From the NCBI RefSeq assembly GCF_002741075.1, contig NZ_CP016634.1:3626001-3690000 (forward strand): DNA of 64,000 nucleotides. Direction: 5' to 3'. Numbering within the stretch: the first letter of the stretch is position 1; each line of letters begins with the position of its first letter. This DNA is from Pseudomonas putida. Lineage in GTDB: Bacteria; Pseudomonadota; Gammaproteobacteria; Pseudomonadales; Pseudomonadaceae. The notes beneath the pieces are model-generated. The model made no database searches and was not told where the DNA came from. It saw only the letters and a list, made by a program, of their open reading frames with translations. A program made the position numbers and the translations under genes. Below, in pieces: positions 8,552-18,135 of the stretch.

Positions 8552-9211
8552 TCACAATGCCGGGCTTGCAAGGATGAACTCACGATATCCCGAAAGAACC
8601 ACATACCCGGCAAAGTAGCAGAAGATCGCCGCCGACAGCAGGTACGACCACGTCAGCAATCGGTCCCCCAGCAAGCGCCCGCCATGGCTGGCGATACCGC
8701 ACAGGCCGAGGCACCAGACCACCCCGGCGGCAAAGAAGCCACCCAGGAACAGTCCGGCCTCCAGCGGCCCACCGGCACCGGAGCGAGAAATCAGCACCCC
8801 GCCTACTGCGGCAAACCACAGGATCGCGCTGGGCGAAGACATAGCCAGGAACATCCCGCGCAAAAACTCGCGCCAGGCCGGCTCCACCACCGCCTGCCCA
8901 CTGGCCTCCAGGTGCCCGCCGCGCCAGGCCGCCAACAACATCTTCAGCGCGAACCACACCAGCAGGGCCGAGCCCCCCAGCCACAAGGTCCAACGCACCG
9001 CTTCGAACTGCAGCAGCACGGTCATGCCCGCCAGCGCGGCGATGGCGTAGATCAGATCGCCCACGCACGTCCCCAACCCCAGCCACACGCCCTGCATGAA
9101 ACCGCGTTGCATGGCCAGGGTGATCATGGCGATGTTGGCGACACCGATGTCCAGGCACAGGGACAGGCTGAGGAGGAATCCATTCGAAAAGGGCATGGGA
9201 GACTCGGTCAT
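8552..9211 (-). CDS. LysE/RhtB-family amino acid exporter
   Basis: 219 aa inner-membrane protein with about six hydrophobic segments. The first has the LysE pattern SLCLDIGVANIAMITLAM, where classic members read PGP; the second carries GLGTCVGDLIYA, and MSSPSAILWFAAV is the conserved mid-protein loop (usually NPKA). The altered NPKA/PGP motifs put it among divergent LysE translocators. It should export a small amino acid or analogue by proton antiport; the substrate is unknown. No good Shine-Dalgarno was found for ATG 9211 or ATG 9196. Confidence 0.8.
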   Translation of the reverse strand: MTESPMPFSNGFLLSLSLCLDIGVANIAMITLAMQRGFMQGVWLGLGTCVGDLIYAIAALAGMTVLLQFEAVRWTLWLGGSALLVWFALKMLLAAWRGGHLEASGQAVVEPAWREFLRGMFLAMSSPSAILWFAAVGGVLISRSGAGGPLEAGLFLGGFFAAGVVWCLGLCGIASHGGRLLGDRLLTWSYLLSAAIFCYFAGYVVLSGYREFILASPAL

Positions 9212-9294
9212 GCAGGTTCAAGGGAAGGCGATTGTGCCTGAGCGCGTCATGGCTTGTTCAGATCTTTCGCGCTGCCGACCTGCCCTGACTGCCC

Positions 9295-10251
9295 TCAAGC
9301 GCCGAGCAACACCCGCGCATAGCGCTCACGGTCGATGTTCGCCCCACTGAGTACCACCGCCACACGCTTGCCGGGCTGAAGCGCGCGCTCCTGCATCAAG
9401 GCCGCCAGGGCGGCCGCGCCGGCGCCTTCGGCGGTGTTGTGAGTGGCTTCATGGTAAAGACGCATGGCGTGGGCGACTTCGTCGTCGGTGACGCGCACGA
9501 TGCGTGCAGCATGTTCGCGGATCAAGGTCAAAGCATCGGGGTGGGGGACTCGACAGGCCATGCCGTCGGCGAAGGTGTCGGCGGTCTCGGTGGTGACTAT
9601 CCGCCCCTGCTCGAAGCTCTGGGCATAGGCATCGGCGGCGCTGGAGACCACGCCGACAATCTGTGTCTTCAAGCCCAGCAGGTTGCGCGCCTGGATCAGC
9701 CCGCAGATCCCAGACCCCATGCCGATCGGCACGTAGACGCAATCCAGGTCGGCCACCGCATCGAACAGTTCCAATGCATAGGTGGCCACACCGCGCACCA
9801 GCTCCGGGTGGAACGAAGGCACCATGGTGTAGCCCAACGACTCGGCAAGCCTGGCCGCTTCTTCTCGGGCCACGTCGAAATCGACACCATGTTCCACCAG
9901 CTCGGCCCCCAGGGCGCGCATGGCGGCGTTCTTTTCTCGCGAGTTGCCTTCCGGCACCACGATCACCAGCGGCACACCGGCCTGACGCGCCGCCAGCGCC
10001 ATGCTCTGGCCATGGTTGCCCCGGGTGGCGGTGACCAGCCCGCGCACAGGCTTGCCGGTGGCCAACAGCGAACGGACATAGACCAGCCCACCACGCACCT
10101 TGAAGGCACCGGTCGGCGCGTGGTTCTCGTGCTTGACCCAAACCTTGCAGCCCAACCGCTCGGCCAACAAGGGCCAGGCATGCTGCGCGGTGGCAGGAAC
10201 GTGCTGACGGACGAAGTCGGCGGCTTCACGCAGGGCGGGCAGGTCGAACAT
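9295..10251 (-). CDS. PLP-dependent threonine dehydratase-like lyase
   Basis: 318 aa fold-type II PLP enzyme. The Schiff-base lysine is K51 in APTGAFKVRGG; RGNHGQS binds the substrate carboxylate, and GMGSGICG is the phosphate-binding loop. There is no C-terminal ACT domain, so it is of the catabolic (TdcB-like) or serine/threonine dehydratase/racemase type rather than allosteric IlvA. It would deaminate threonine or serine, or act on 3-hydroxyaspartate; the sequence does not decide. A LysE-type exporter lies just downstream on the same strand. Confidence 0.85.
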   Translation of the reverse strand: MFDLPALREAADFVRQHVPATAQHAWPLLAERLGCKVWVKHENHAPTGAFKVRGGLVYVRSLLATGKPVRGLVTATRGNHGQSMALAARQAGVPLVIVVPEGNSREKNAAMRALGAELVEHGVDFDVAREEAARLAESLGYTMVPSFHPELVRGVATYALELFDAVADLDCVYVPIGMGSGICGLIQARNLLGLKTQIVGVVSSAADAYAQSFEQGRIVTTETADTFADGMACRVPHPDALTLIREHAARIVRVTDDEVAHAMRLYHEATHNTAEGAGAAALAALMQERALQPGKRVAVVLSGANIDRERYARVLLGA

Positions 10252-10338
10252 GGACGATCATCCTTAATCAAAGAAAGGTCGATCCGATCCTAAGCCCGAC
10301 CTGATGCCCAGGTAAACCTTATCTGTCCATCGACAGTC

Positions 10339-10599
10339 TCAGCCCTGGCTGCAGCCCTCGCCCATGGCGCGATACTGGATGGTGTGCACCTGCCCCTGAT
10401 GGTCTTCGTAGGTCATGGTGGCAGGCACCACTTCGCAGACGTTGGGGATGGTCGACAGGCTGATCACCCGCTTGATATCCAGGTTGGTGGAATAGTCGTA
10501 CTGCTCGACCACAGGTTGGGTGGTGGCGGCGGTCTTGACCTCATCGGCGAAGGCGAACGAGGACATACCGACCAGTGCGAGAATCAGTAAAGCTTTCAT
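10339..10599 (-). CDS. Exported DUF2790 protein
   Basis: 86 aa with a clear Sec signal peptide (MKALLILALVGMSSFAFA, cleavage after AFA) and a ~68-residue mature part. The mature region has the DUF2790 pattern YDYSTNLDIKRVISLS then VCEVVPATMTYED, ending in a second Cys (GEGC), so the two cysteines may pair in the periplasm. DUF2790 proteins are small, numerous in Pseudomonas and functionally uncharacterised. Monocistronic, divergent from the GNAT gene. Confidence 0.88.
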   Translation of the reverse strand: MKALLILALVGMSSFAFADEVKTAATTQPVVEQYDYSTNLDIKRVISLSTIPNVCEVVPATMTYEDHQGQVHTIQYRAMGEGCSQG

Positions 10600-10824
10600 G
10601 AGAGGTTGGCCTTAAAAGCAATCAACTCGATTGACTTCATATGCCGTGAATGGCGCGGAGAAGTTGTCATCAACTGCGAAGATGACACGAAGTACCGATC
10701 CCGCTTCGTACTGCCGGGGATGTCTGAAAGTCTACTCCCCGCCTGAAATAGTTGAACCCCGAACTCGGACAATCACTCTTGCGCACACGGTAACAATCTG
10801 CGAAAAAGCCCCTCCCGCACGCCT

Positions 10825-11286
10825 ATGCCCACGACCATGAATCCGCTCCACTGCAGTCCCTTGGGCAGCCTTGAACGCAAGCTGCTCGATCACTTCTACC
10901 GCCAGCACGGCTCTCGCATGCGCGCCGCGGGGGATGGCCAATGGTGGGTGGCACGGGCGGGAGGCATCGTCGCGGGCATGAGCCTGAGCCCTGTAGCCGA
11001 AGGGCGATGGCTCACGGGCCTGTTCGTTGCGCCACAATGGCGTGGCCAGCAGGTCGCATCGCAGTTGATCGAGGCGGCCTTGCAAACCGCCTGTGGGCCG
11101 ACGTGGTTGTTCTGTCACCCTGAACTGGAGGCTTTCTACCAGCGCCAGGCCTTCACCCCGACAGGCACGCTGCCCGACGCGCTGGCCTCACGACTGGCCC
11201 GTTACCAGCGCAGCAAGCGCCTGGTGGCGATGGTACGCGGTCAGTCGTCGGGCGCATCAAGCCCGGGGAACAGCACCTCGGTGTAG
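10825..11286 (+). CDS. GNAT-family N-acetyltransferase
   Basis: 153 aa at most. The acetyl-CoA binding motif A is clear: [24 protein letters not shown], followed by the C-terminal [19 protein letters not shown] strand-helix. Two starts are possible, ATG 10825 and ATG 10837; neither has a good ribosome site and 10837 is closer to family length. Its last 46 bases overlap the 3' end of def on the other strand, so the C-terminal tail after about residue 140 is probably dispensable. Acceptor substrate unknown. Confidence 0.82.
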   Translation: MPTTMNPLHCSPLGSLERKLLDHFYRQHGSRMRAAGDGQWWVARAGGIVAGMSLSPVAEGRWLTGLFVAPQWRGQQVASQLIEAALQTACGPTWLFCHPELEAFYQRQAFTPTGTLPDALASRLARYQRSKRLVAMVRGQSSGASSPGNSTSV

Positions 11287-11777
11287 CCGAACTTGCTGAA
11301 GTCCTGAATGCGCGAGGGGTACAGCCGGCCGATCAGGTGGTCGCATTCATGCTGCACCACTCGGGCATGGAAGCCGTCGGCGAAGCGGTTGATCGGATTG
11401 CCCTGGGGGTCGATGCCCTCGTAGCGGATGTGCTTGAAGCGCGGCACGACGCCCCGCAGCCCCGGGACCGACAGGCAGCCCTCCCAGCCGTCCTCGACCT
11501 CCTCGGACAAGGGCGTGATCACCGGGTTGAGCAGGATGGTCTGTGGAACGGGTTCGGCGTCCGGGTAGCGCTCGCTGCGCTCGAAACCGAAAATCACCAG
11601 TTGCAGGTCGATGCCGATCTGCGGCGCTGCCAGGCCCACACCGCCCACGTGGCGCATGGTCTGGAACATGTCATCGATCAGCGCCTGCAACTGCTCGCTG
11701 CCGATCAGGTCCACCGGTACGGGCGGGGCGATGCGCAACAAACGCTCGTCGCCCATCTTGAGGATGTCACGGATCAT
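11241..11777 (-). CDS. def: Peptide deformylase
   Basis: 178 aa metalloenzyme removing the N-formyl group from nascent proteins. All three PDF motifs are present: [10 protein letters not shown] (46-55), EGCLS (99-103, metal ligand Cys101) and QHECDH (142-147, ligands His143 and His147, catalytic Glu144). The sequence around them ([26 protein letters not shown]) differs from the def usually paired with fmt, so this is probably a second deformylase. ATG 11777 overlaps the stop of yihY by 4 bases, so the two are translated together. Confidence 0.93.
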   Translation of the reverse strand: MIRDILKMGDERLLRIAPPVPVDLIGSEQLQALIDDMFQTMRHVGGVGLAAPQIGIDLQLVIFGFERSERYPDAEPVPQTILLNPVITPLSEEVEDGWEGCLSVPGLRGVVPRFKHIRYEGIDPQGNPINRFADGFHARVVQHECDHLIGRLYPSRIQDFSKFGYTEVLFPGLDAPDD

Positions 11778-12727
11778 CGGGGGTTCGGCTCACTCGGCTG
11801 GGGCTCGACAGGGTGTTCATGGCCGAGCACGGTCAATGTCTCCTTGGAGGTATGACCTGCGGCTTCCTTCTCGCCAGGGTTCTTGCCTTCGGCCGACATA
11901 TGTTCGATCACCGCATTCATCTCGGCGCCGAGCAACAGCACGGCGGCGGAAATGTAGAAGTACAACAGCAAGACAATGATTGCCCCGATACTACCGTACA
12001 TGGCGTTGTAATCGGCGAAGGTCTTCACATAGTAACCGAAGGCCAGCGAGGCGATGATCCACACCACCACCGCCAGCACCGAGCCTGGGGTGATGAAGCG
12101 AAACTCCTGCTTAACATCGGGCATGACGTAGTAGATCAGCGCCACCGCCACCATCATCAGAATGATGATCGCCGGCCAGCGCAGGATGGTCCAGACCGTG
12201 ACGATCACCTCTTCCATGCCCACCTGGGCGGCGATCCACTCCATGACCTGCGGCCCCAGCACCATCAACGCCGCAGCGGCCAAGAGCATGCCGGCGATAC
12301 CGATGGTGTAGATCACCGACAGTGGCAGGCGCTTCCAGACAGGTCGGCCCTCGGGGACGTCGTAGGCGGCGTTCATCGCGCTCATCATCAGGCGCACGCC
12401 GGCCGAGGCCGTCCACAGGGCGATGACGATACCCACCGAAAGCAGCCCCCCTTTGGACTGCTGCAACTGGTCGATCACCGGATTGACCTGCTCCAAGGCC
12501 TGGGGCGGCAGCACCAGCTCCGACTGCAGGCGCAGCCAGGAGAAGAAGTCCGGCAGGTGCAGGAAACCGATCAGGGCGATGAGGAACAATAGGAAGGGAA
12601 ACAGCGAAAACAGCATCTGGTAGGCCAGCGCGGACGCATAGGTGGACATTTCGTCATCGAGAAATTCTCGGACGGTGCGCACCAGCACGCGGTGCAGAGG
12701 CAAACCGCGCAGGTTGGGGAAAAACAT
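11774..12727 (-). CDS. yihY: YihY/BrkB-family inner-membrane protein
   Basis: 317 aa from ATG 12727, which has AAAGGAG 6 bases upstream; a GTG at 12814 would add 29 unconserved residues. Six predicted membrane segments follow an N-terminal amphipathic stretch. The YihY signature is [22 protein letters not shown] near residues 25-45, and [16 protein letters not shown] and the late [20 protein letters not shown] loop are also conserved. A ~45-residue charged cytoplasmic tail follows. Long misannotated as ribonuclease BN; its function is not established. Upstream partner of def. Confidence 0.9.
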   Translation of the reverse strand: MFFPNLRGLPLHRVLVRTVREFLDDEMSTYASALAYQMLFSLFPFLLFLIALIGFLHLPDFFSWLRLQSELVLPPQALEQVNPVIDQLQQSKGGLLSVGIVIALWTASAGVRLMMSAMNAAYDVPEGRPVWKRLPLSVIYTIGIAGMLLAAAALMVLGPQVMEWIAAQVGMEEVIVTVWTILRWPAIIILMMVAVALIYYVMPDVKQEFRFITPGSVLAVVVWIIASLAFGYYVKTFADYNAMYGSIGAIIVLLLYFYISAAVLLLGAEMNAVIEHMSAEGKNPGEKEAAGHTSKETLTVLGHEHPVEPQPSEPNPR

Positions 12728-12985
12728 AGCGTCTCCTTTCGCTGCAGATCGTGTCGGATGACGGCCGGCCAATCGGGCAGGCCCTTTCAATGATGCAAGT
12801 CTAATAGACCACACCGGACCCGTTGCAGCTCAACGCCTGGCGAATAAAAGAAAACAGCTACAGCGTGCCGTCCGCCCTTACCGCCCTGCTCTTTCAGCCC
12901 TGCGAACCGATCCCCAGGCTTGTTTGCCCGCAGCCGGCCCCGCACAATACCAGGCCTTATCTCGCGTCAACCCGCAGGAACCTGC

Positions 12986-13366
12986 ATGAAACTCGACAAA
13001 CCCACCGCCATCGCCCGCCGCAACCAAGCGCTGGAGCGGCCGGTGCTCAACCGCGACAACACCCTGCTCGCGATCCTGGACCGCAAACGCAACCTGTGGT
13101 GGTTCGATGTGCCGACCGCGCTGTTGCGCAAAGGCCAGCCCGACTGGGTCAACCTGCTGCTGCACACTCCCGAGACCGATGAACTCCAGCATCTGAAGGT
13201 GCCGACCAACTTCCTGCGCGCGCATCAGGAGCAGATGGAAGTCCGTCACCCAGGCAAACGGCGCTCGACCATCAGCCTGGCCCTGAGCGCCGACCGCGAC
13301 TCGCTGCTGCGCGATACCCGCCCAGGTGGCGAGCAACTGGACTTCACGCCCTTCCTGCAGGCCTGA
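12986..13366 (+). CDS. Conserved hypothetical protein, 126 aa
   Basis: Start at ATG 12986 with AGGAA 5 bases upstream. The protein is soluble, basic in its first third and has no signal or membrane segment. Visible features are LAILDRKRNLWWFDVP, VNLLLHTPETDELQHLKVP and a C-terminal SLALSADRDSLLRD. I do not recognise a characterised family. It ends exactly one base before the stop of the convergent cvfB, so the two transcripts must overlap; this may matter for expression but says nothing about its role. Confidence 0.7.
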   Translation: MKLDKPTAIARRNQALERPVLNRDNTLLAILDRKRNLWWFDVPTALLRKGQPDWVNLLLHTPETDELQHLKVPTNFLRAHQEQMEVRHPGKRRSTISLALSADRDSLLRDTRPGGEQLDFTPFLQA

Positions 13367-14203
13367 TCAGGCCCGTTCGATGCGATCGTCAAGGATGACG
13401 ATGCGACCCTGCTTGTAGAGGGCGCCGATCGCTTTCTTGAAGTTGCCCTTGCTGACATTGAACAGTCGGCTGATCACTTCAGGGTCGCTCTTGTCGCACA
13501 CCTCGAGCATCCCACCGGCCGCCTCCAGGCGCGCCATGATCTGCTCAGGCAGGCTGTCGACCAGGACCTTGCCCACCGGCTGCAGGCTCAGGGCGATCTT
13601 GCCGTCGTGGCGCACTTCCTTGATGTAGCCCTTCTCGTGCATGCCCGAACGCAGGAACTTGAACACCTCATTCTTGTGGATCAAGCCCCAATGGCGGTTG
13701 TTGATGATCGCCTTGAAGCCCATGGGCGTCTGCCCGGCCACGAGCAGCTCCACCGGTTGGCCGGCCTGGTAGTCGACCGGGGTGCGATCCAGGTAGCGGT
13801 CAAGGCGCGCGGTGGCGGTGATGCGACGGGTGCGCTTGTCCAGGTAGACGTGCACCACGCAATACTCGCCCACCTTCAGCGGACGCAACTCCTCCGAATA
13901 GGGCATCAGCAGATCCTTGGACAGCCCCCAGTCGAGGAAGATGCCCGCGCCGTTGATGTCCTTGACCTTGAGGCTGGCGAATTCACCGACCTGCACCTTG
14001 GGCTTTTCGGTGGTGGCGATCAGCTGGTCCTCGCTGTCGAGGTAGATGAACACGTTGAGCCAGTCGTCGATCTCGGCGTCGACGTCTTTGGGGATGTAGC
14101 GCTTGGGCAGCAGGATCTCGCCGTCCGCACCGCCATCCAGGTACAGGCCGAAGTCCGTGTATTTCACGATTTGCAAACTGTTGTAACGCCCAAGCAAAGC
14201 CAT
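13367..14203 (-). CDS. cvfB: S1-like RNA-binding protein of the CvfB/YitL family
   Basis: 278 aa, the usual length for CvfB. Three S1-type beta barrels in a row (about 1-65, 70-135, 145-215), shown by YTDFGLYLDGGADGEILLPKRYIP, INGAGIFLDWGLSKDLLMP and GFKAIINNRHWGLIHKNEVF, followed by a winged-helix C terminus (DPEVISRLFNVSKGNFKKAIGALYKQGRI). The staphylococcal homologue binds RNA and controls virulence genes; its role in Pseudomonas is unknown. Monocistronic, convergent with the 126-aa gene. Confidence 0.9.
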   Translation of the reverse strand: MALLGRYNSLQIVKYTDFGLYLDGGADGEILLPKRYIPKDVDAEIDDWLNVFIYLDSEDQLIATTEKPKVQVGEFASLKVKDINGAGIFLDWGLSKDLLMPYSEELRPLKVGEYCVVHVYLDKRTRRITATARLDRYLDRTPVDYQAGQPVELLVAGQTPMGFKAIINNRHWGLIHKNEVFKFLRSGMHEKGYIKEVRHDGKIALSLQPVGKVLVDSLPEQIMARLEAAGGMLEVCDKSDPEVISRLFNVSKGNFKKAIGALYKQGRIVILDDRIERA

Positions 14204-14334
14204 TTACGAAGATCCTCAAGACAAGGCGGCTATTCTACACCTGAACAGCCTTCGCCGCCTGGCCGTCCATACCCAGGAACCGACGGAGCGCCCCTTGCGT
14301 CTACTGCCTGGCAAGCTCCAGCAAGGATCCGCCC

Positions 14335-15195
14335 ATGCCCGTCACCCTACGTCCCATGTTCATCTTCGTCCTGTGCCTGACCTTGACCGTGGCCGCCTGC
14401 AGCCGCATCGACCTGGCCTATCGCAACCTCGACGTGCTGGTACCCTGGTCCCTGAACGATTACCTGAACATGAACCGCCAGCAGAAAACCTGGCTCGACG
14501 AGCGTCTCAAGCAACACTTGGCCTGGCATTGCCGGACGCAACTACCCGGCTACCTGGAGTGGCTCGACCAGATTCGCCAAATGGTCATGACCGACCAGGT
14601 CACCGACCAGGCGCTGCGCCAGCGCACCGCTGAGGCCCGCCAGGCCGTCGGCCGGGTCGCCGAGGCGATCACCCCCTCCGCCACGCAATTGCTGCGCGAT
14701 ATGAGCGACGAGCAGGTGTCGCAAATGCGCCAAGCCTTTCGTGATGACATCCGCGAGCGCCAGGCCAACTATGTCGAAACGCCGCTACCCAAGCAGATCA
14801 ACGATCGCGCCAAACGCATGGAAAAACGCCTCGAACCCTGGCTGGGCGAACTCAACGCGCCTCAACGTCTGCGCGTGTTGACCTGGTCCCAGGCCTTGGG
14901 AGACCAGAATCGCCAATGGATTGCCAACCGCGCCCACTGGCAGCACCAATTGGTGCTGGTGCTGACGCAACGTGACACCCCAAGCTTCGAGCCACGCATT
15001 GCACAGTTACTGCAACGCAAGGAGAGCTTGTGGAGCCCGGAGTACCGCATCGCCTTCCAGAACGCCGAACAGCAGGCCCGCAGCCTGCTGGTGGACCTGA
15101 TGAAGCAAAGCACACCAGGACAGCGTCAGTTTCTCCAGGAGCGGCTAACCAAGGTGCGCAATGACTTCAGCGCGCTCAAGTGCATGAAGGGGTAG
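14335..15195 (+). CDS. DUF6279-family lipoprotein
   Basis: 286 aa. The N terminus is a lipoprotein signal: hydrophobic stretch MFIFVLCLTLTV then lipobox VAAC with the acylated Cys at about 22, so it should be anchored in a membrane facing the periplasm. The mature part is almost entirely alpha-helical and charged (YRNLDVLVPWSLNDYLNMNRQQKTWLDE is cut here to its key WSLNDYL-N core). The family is common in Pseudomonas and uncharacterised. Start ATG 14335; an alternative in-frame Met lies 7 residues later. Confidence 0.8.
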   Translation: MPVTLRPMFIFVLCLTLTVAACSRIDLAYRNLDVLVPWSLNDYLNMNRQQKTWLDERLKQHLAWHCRTQLPGYLEWLDQIRQMVMTDQVTDQALRQRTAEARQAVGRVAEAITPSATQLLRDMSDEQVSQMRQAFRDDIRERQANYVETPLPKQINDRAKRMEKRLEPWLGELNAPQRLRVLTWSQALGDQNRQWIANRAHWQHQLVLVLTQRDTPSFEPRIAQLLQRKESLWSPEYRIAFQNAEQQARSLLVDLMKQSTPGQRQFLQERLTKVRNDFSALKCMKG

Positions 15196-15278
15196 CCCCT
15201 TTGCGCTGTCGCCAGCCTCCCCATCAGGGCCTGGGCTGGCGACAGCCTGCGATGGGCCGCAAAGCCCCCCACAAAAGC

Positions 15279-16994
15279 TCACCGCACCTTGCGCCGATAC
15301 GGAAACACATCGATGACCTTCCCCTCACGGATCGTCGCCTGCAGCCCCTTCCAGTAATCGGCGTCATACAGCTCGCCATGCAACCGGCTGAACAGCCGTC
15401 GCTGGCCGATATCGGCGAACAGAAACGGCGGGAACTCCTCGGGAAACACATCGTGCGGCCCGATCGAATACCACGGCTCACCGGACATCTCGTCTTCCGG
15501 GTATCGCGGCGGCGGGATATGCCTGAAGTTCACCTCGGTCAGAAAGCTGATCTCGTCGTAGTCATAGAAGACCACCCGACCATGGCGGGTGACGCCAAAG
15601 TTCTTGAGCAGCATGTCACCGGGAAAGATATTCGCCGCCGCCAGTTGCTTGATGGCCAGGCCATAGTCCTCCAGCGCTTCGAGCACCTGGGCTTCGCTGG
15701 CCTGTTCGAGGTAAAGATTGAGCGGGGTCATGCGCCGCTCGGTCCAACAGTGTCGGATCAGCACCGTGTCACCTTCAAGTTTCACGGTCGAGGGCGCCAC
15801 CTCCAGCAGCTCGGCCAGGCACTGCGGCTCGAACTTGGCCTTGGGGAAGCGGAAATCGGCGAACTCCTGGGTATCGGCCATGCGCCCGACCCGGTCGACA
15901 CTTTTGACCAGACGGTACTTGTCGATCACCGTCGCTCTGTCCACGGTCTTGGAAGGCGAGAAGCGGTCCTTGATGATCTTGAACACGGTATTGAAGCCGG
16001 TCAGGGTGAATACGCTCATCACCATGCCGCGTACCCCTGGCGCCATGACGAAGCGATCCTCGGTGCTGGCCAGGTGGTTGATCAGGGCGCGGTAGAACTC
16101 CGATTTGCCGTGCTTGTAGAAGCCAATCGAGGTGTACAGCTCGGCGATGTGCTTACCCGGCAGGATGCGCTTGAGAAAATTGACGAACTCCGCCGGCACC
16201 GGCACATCGACCATGAAATACGAGCGGGTGAAGGAGAAGATGATCGACACCTCGGCCTCGTCGGTGATCACCGCATCCGCCTCGATGCCATGGCCCTCAC
16301 GGTGCAACAGCGGAATCACCAACGGCCACTGCTCGTCCGGTGTATACAGCCGGCCCACCAAGTAGGCGCCCTTGTTGCGGTACAGCACCGGCGAGAACAG
16401 CTCGGCGGCCAGCGAAGGATCCTTGCAGACCCAGTCCGGCAAGCATTCGCGCAGTTGCTGCTCCAGACGTGCCACATCCCCGTCCAGATCGCCGTAAGGC
16501 ACGCTGAACGAGTAATCGGCAAAGATCGCCCGCAACAGGCTGCGGACGCTGCCCTCAGGCTGATAGGTGCGGGTCTGCGCTGCCCGCTCATGCCCGCGCA
16601 TCGATGGCCGGGTGGTGTGGATGAACATGCAGCCATCGCTGATCAGGTCATGACTGAACAGGCTACAGAAAATCGAGTTGTACCACGTCTCGGACAGCTC
16701 ATCGTCCAGGCGCGGGTCGATCAGGCGGATATAGGCGCTCTTCACCAGCGGCCATTGCTCCACATCCAGCAGCACCGCCTCGGCAAAGCCATCACGCAGC
16801 CAGCCATTGACCTCGACGACCTTTTCTTCATAGAGATTGATGCGTGCCGCCGCAGCCTGCTGGATCTGCTGCCACAGCGCCCGCTCGAAACGCTCGCGTG
16901 CGCCCAGGGTGATGCGCCGGAAGTGCTCGCGGTAATCGTCGAAGCCATCGAGGATCATCCGGGCGATCTGGGCCGCCGGCCAGGACTGGGACAT
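15279..16994 (-). CDS. aceK: Isocitrate dehydrogenase kinase/phosphatase AceK
   Basis: 571 aa, the normal AceK size. It phosphorylates and dephosphorylates isocitrate dehydrogenase at one active site, switching carbon into the glyoxylate shunt during growth on acetate or fatty acids. Recognised by the regulatory N-terminal half, the kinase-like core ([19 protein letters not shown], the DFG-like Mg site DYDE) and the end [19 protein letters not shown] segment ([21 protein letters not shown]). Monocistronic here, not next to aceA/aceB as in E. coli. A 925-residue open frame on the other strand is its shadow. Confidence 0.97.
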   Translation of the reverse strand: MSQSWPAAQIARMILDGFDDYREHFRRITLGARERFERALWQQIQQAAAARINLYEEKVVEVNGWLRDGFAEAVLLDVEQWPLVKSAYIRLIDPRLDDELSETWYNSIFCSLFSHDLISDGCMFIHTTRPSMRGHERAAQTRTYQPEGSVRSLLRAIFADYSFSVPYGDLDGDVARLEQQLRECLPDWVCKDPSLAAELFSPVLYRNKGAYLVGRLYTPDEQWPLVIPLLHREGHGIEADAVITDEAEVSIIFSFTRSYFMVDVPVPAEFVNFLKRILPGKHIAELYTSIGFYKHGKSEFYRALINHLASTEDRFVMAPGVRGMVMSVFTLTGFNTVFKIIKDRFSPSKTVDRATVIDKYRLVKSVDRVGRMADTQEFADFRFPKAKFEPQCLAELLEVAPSTVKLEGDTVLIRHCWTERRMTPLNLYLEQASEAQVLEALEDYGLAIKQLAAANIFPGDMLLKNFGVTRHGRVVFYDYDEISFLTEVNFRHIPPPRYPEDEMSGEPWYSIGPHDVFPEEFPPFLFADIGQRRLFSRLHGELYDADYWKGLQATIREGKVIDVFPYRRKVR

Positions 16995-17163
16995 GCAAGG
17001 GACTCCATGTGGGGTTCAACACGCAAGCTTAGTTGCACCTGCTTGTGTCGTGCCCTTTTCGCGGCAAACCTGTCCCTGAGCACATTCACACAGCAAGAAA
17101 GGACAAGAACCACGCTCATTCGATGGCGTACACTCGCGCCCTTGCCGATTGCTGGAGACCGCT

Positions 17164-18081
17164 GTGAGCCCCATCGCCCTTGCCCGCCTGCTGACCCTTG
17201 CCGCCGTCTGGGGAGCGAGCTTCCTGTTCATGCGCATCATTGCGCCGGAACTTGGCACGGTGCCGACAGCGTTCTTTCGCGTCTCGATCGCGTGCTTGGG
17301 GCTGATCGTCATTCTTGCCGCAGCGCGGGTACGCTGGGACTTCAACGGCAAGCTTGGCGCCTGCCTGGTACTGGGGATGATCAACTCCGGGATCCCGGCC
17401 ACCTTCTACTCGGTAGCAGCGCAGGTGCTGCCGGCCGGCTACTCGGCCATCTTCAACGCCACCACACCGCTGATGGGCGTACTGATCGGCGTACTGTTCT
17501 TCCGCGAACCCATGACCCTGGCCAAGCTGTGCGGCATTTTCCTGGGGCTGTTGGGCGTCGGCATCCTCAGCGGTGCAGGTCCGGTGGCGCTGGATCTTGC
17601 TTTACTGCAAGGTGCCCTGGCCTGCCTGGCCGCGACAACCTGCTATGGCTTTGCCGGGTTCCTTGCACGGCGTTGGGTCAGCGAGCTGGACAGCCGGTTG
17701 TCGGCCTTGGGCAGCATGCTTGGCGCAACCTTGCTGCTGACCCCGGTGTTCGCCTGGAGCGCCCTCACCCAGCCACCGGCCAGCTGGGGGGGTTGGCCGG
17801 TGTGGCTGTCGCTGCTGGGCCTGGGCCTGCTGTGCACAGCGTTCGCCTACATCCTGTACTTCCGACTGCTGTCCGAGATCGGACCGGTCAAGGCCAGTAC
17901 CGTGACCTTTCTGATTCCGGTGTTCGGCGTGCTGTGGGGTGCCTGGCTGCTGGATGAACCGCTGTCGATGGCGCACCTGTATGGCGGAATGCTGATCGGC
18001 GTGGCCTTGTGGCTGGTGCTACGCCCGGCTAAAAAACAGGACTCTGCCGCCGTCGCGAGCCAAGCCCGCCCGCACAGATGA
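17164..18081 (+). CDS. EamA/DMT-family exporter
   Basis: 305 aa, ten predicted membrane helices in two EamA repeats. GTG 17164 is chosen because GGAG lies 6 bases upstream; TTG 17149 has no ribosome site. Repeat 1 opens LLTLAAVWGASFLFMRII and repeat 2 LACLAATTCYGFAGFLARRW; the late motif SEIGPVKASTVTFLIPVFGVL is standard for the family. Exports a small metabolite, probably an amino acid or purine; substrate unknown. Convergent with a second EamA gene at 18136, sharing a terminator. Confidence 0.87.
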   Translation: MSPIALARLLTLAAVWGASFLFMRIIAPELGTVPTAFFRVSIACLGLIVILAAARVRWDFNGKLGACLVLGMINSGIPATFYSVAAQVLPAGYSAIFNATTPLMGVLIGVLFFREPMTLAKLCGIFLGLLGVGILSGAGPVALDLALLQGALACLAATTCYGFAGFLARRWVSELDSRLSALGSMLGATLLLTPVFAWSALTQPPASWGGWPVWLSLLGLGLLCTAFAYILYFRLLSEIGPVKASTVTFLIPVFGVLWGAWLLDEPLSMAHLYGGMLIGVALWLVLRPAKKQDSAAVASQARPHR

Positions 18082-18107
18082 ATGACGTATAGCGCCATCT
18101 CCAGAAA

Positions 18108-18128
18108 AAGGGCCGCAAAGCGGCCCTT
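18108..18128. terminator. Intrinsic terminator between convergent EamA genes
   Basis: AAGGGCCGC - AAA - GCGGCCCTT is a perfect 9-bp stem with a 3-base loop. Read leftwards it is followed by a run of five T, a strong terminator for the minus-strand exporter that ends at 18136. For the plus-strand gene it has only two T, so it is weaker there. Confidence 0.8.
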
Positions 18129-18135
18129 CGATGTA

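Noticed and set aside
15180..17957. 925-codon open frame on the plus strand
   Set aside because: It lies antisense to aceK and runs into the EamA gene in another frame; composition is His/Gln/Arg-rich shadow sequence with no recognisable domain.
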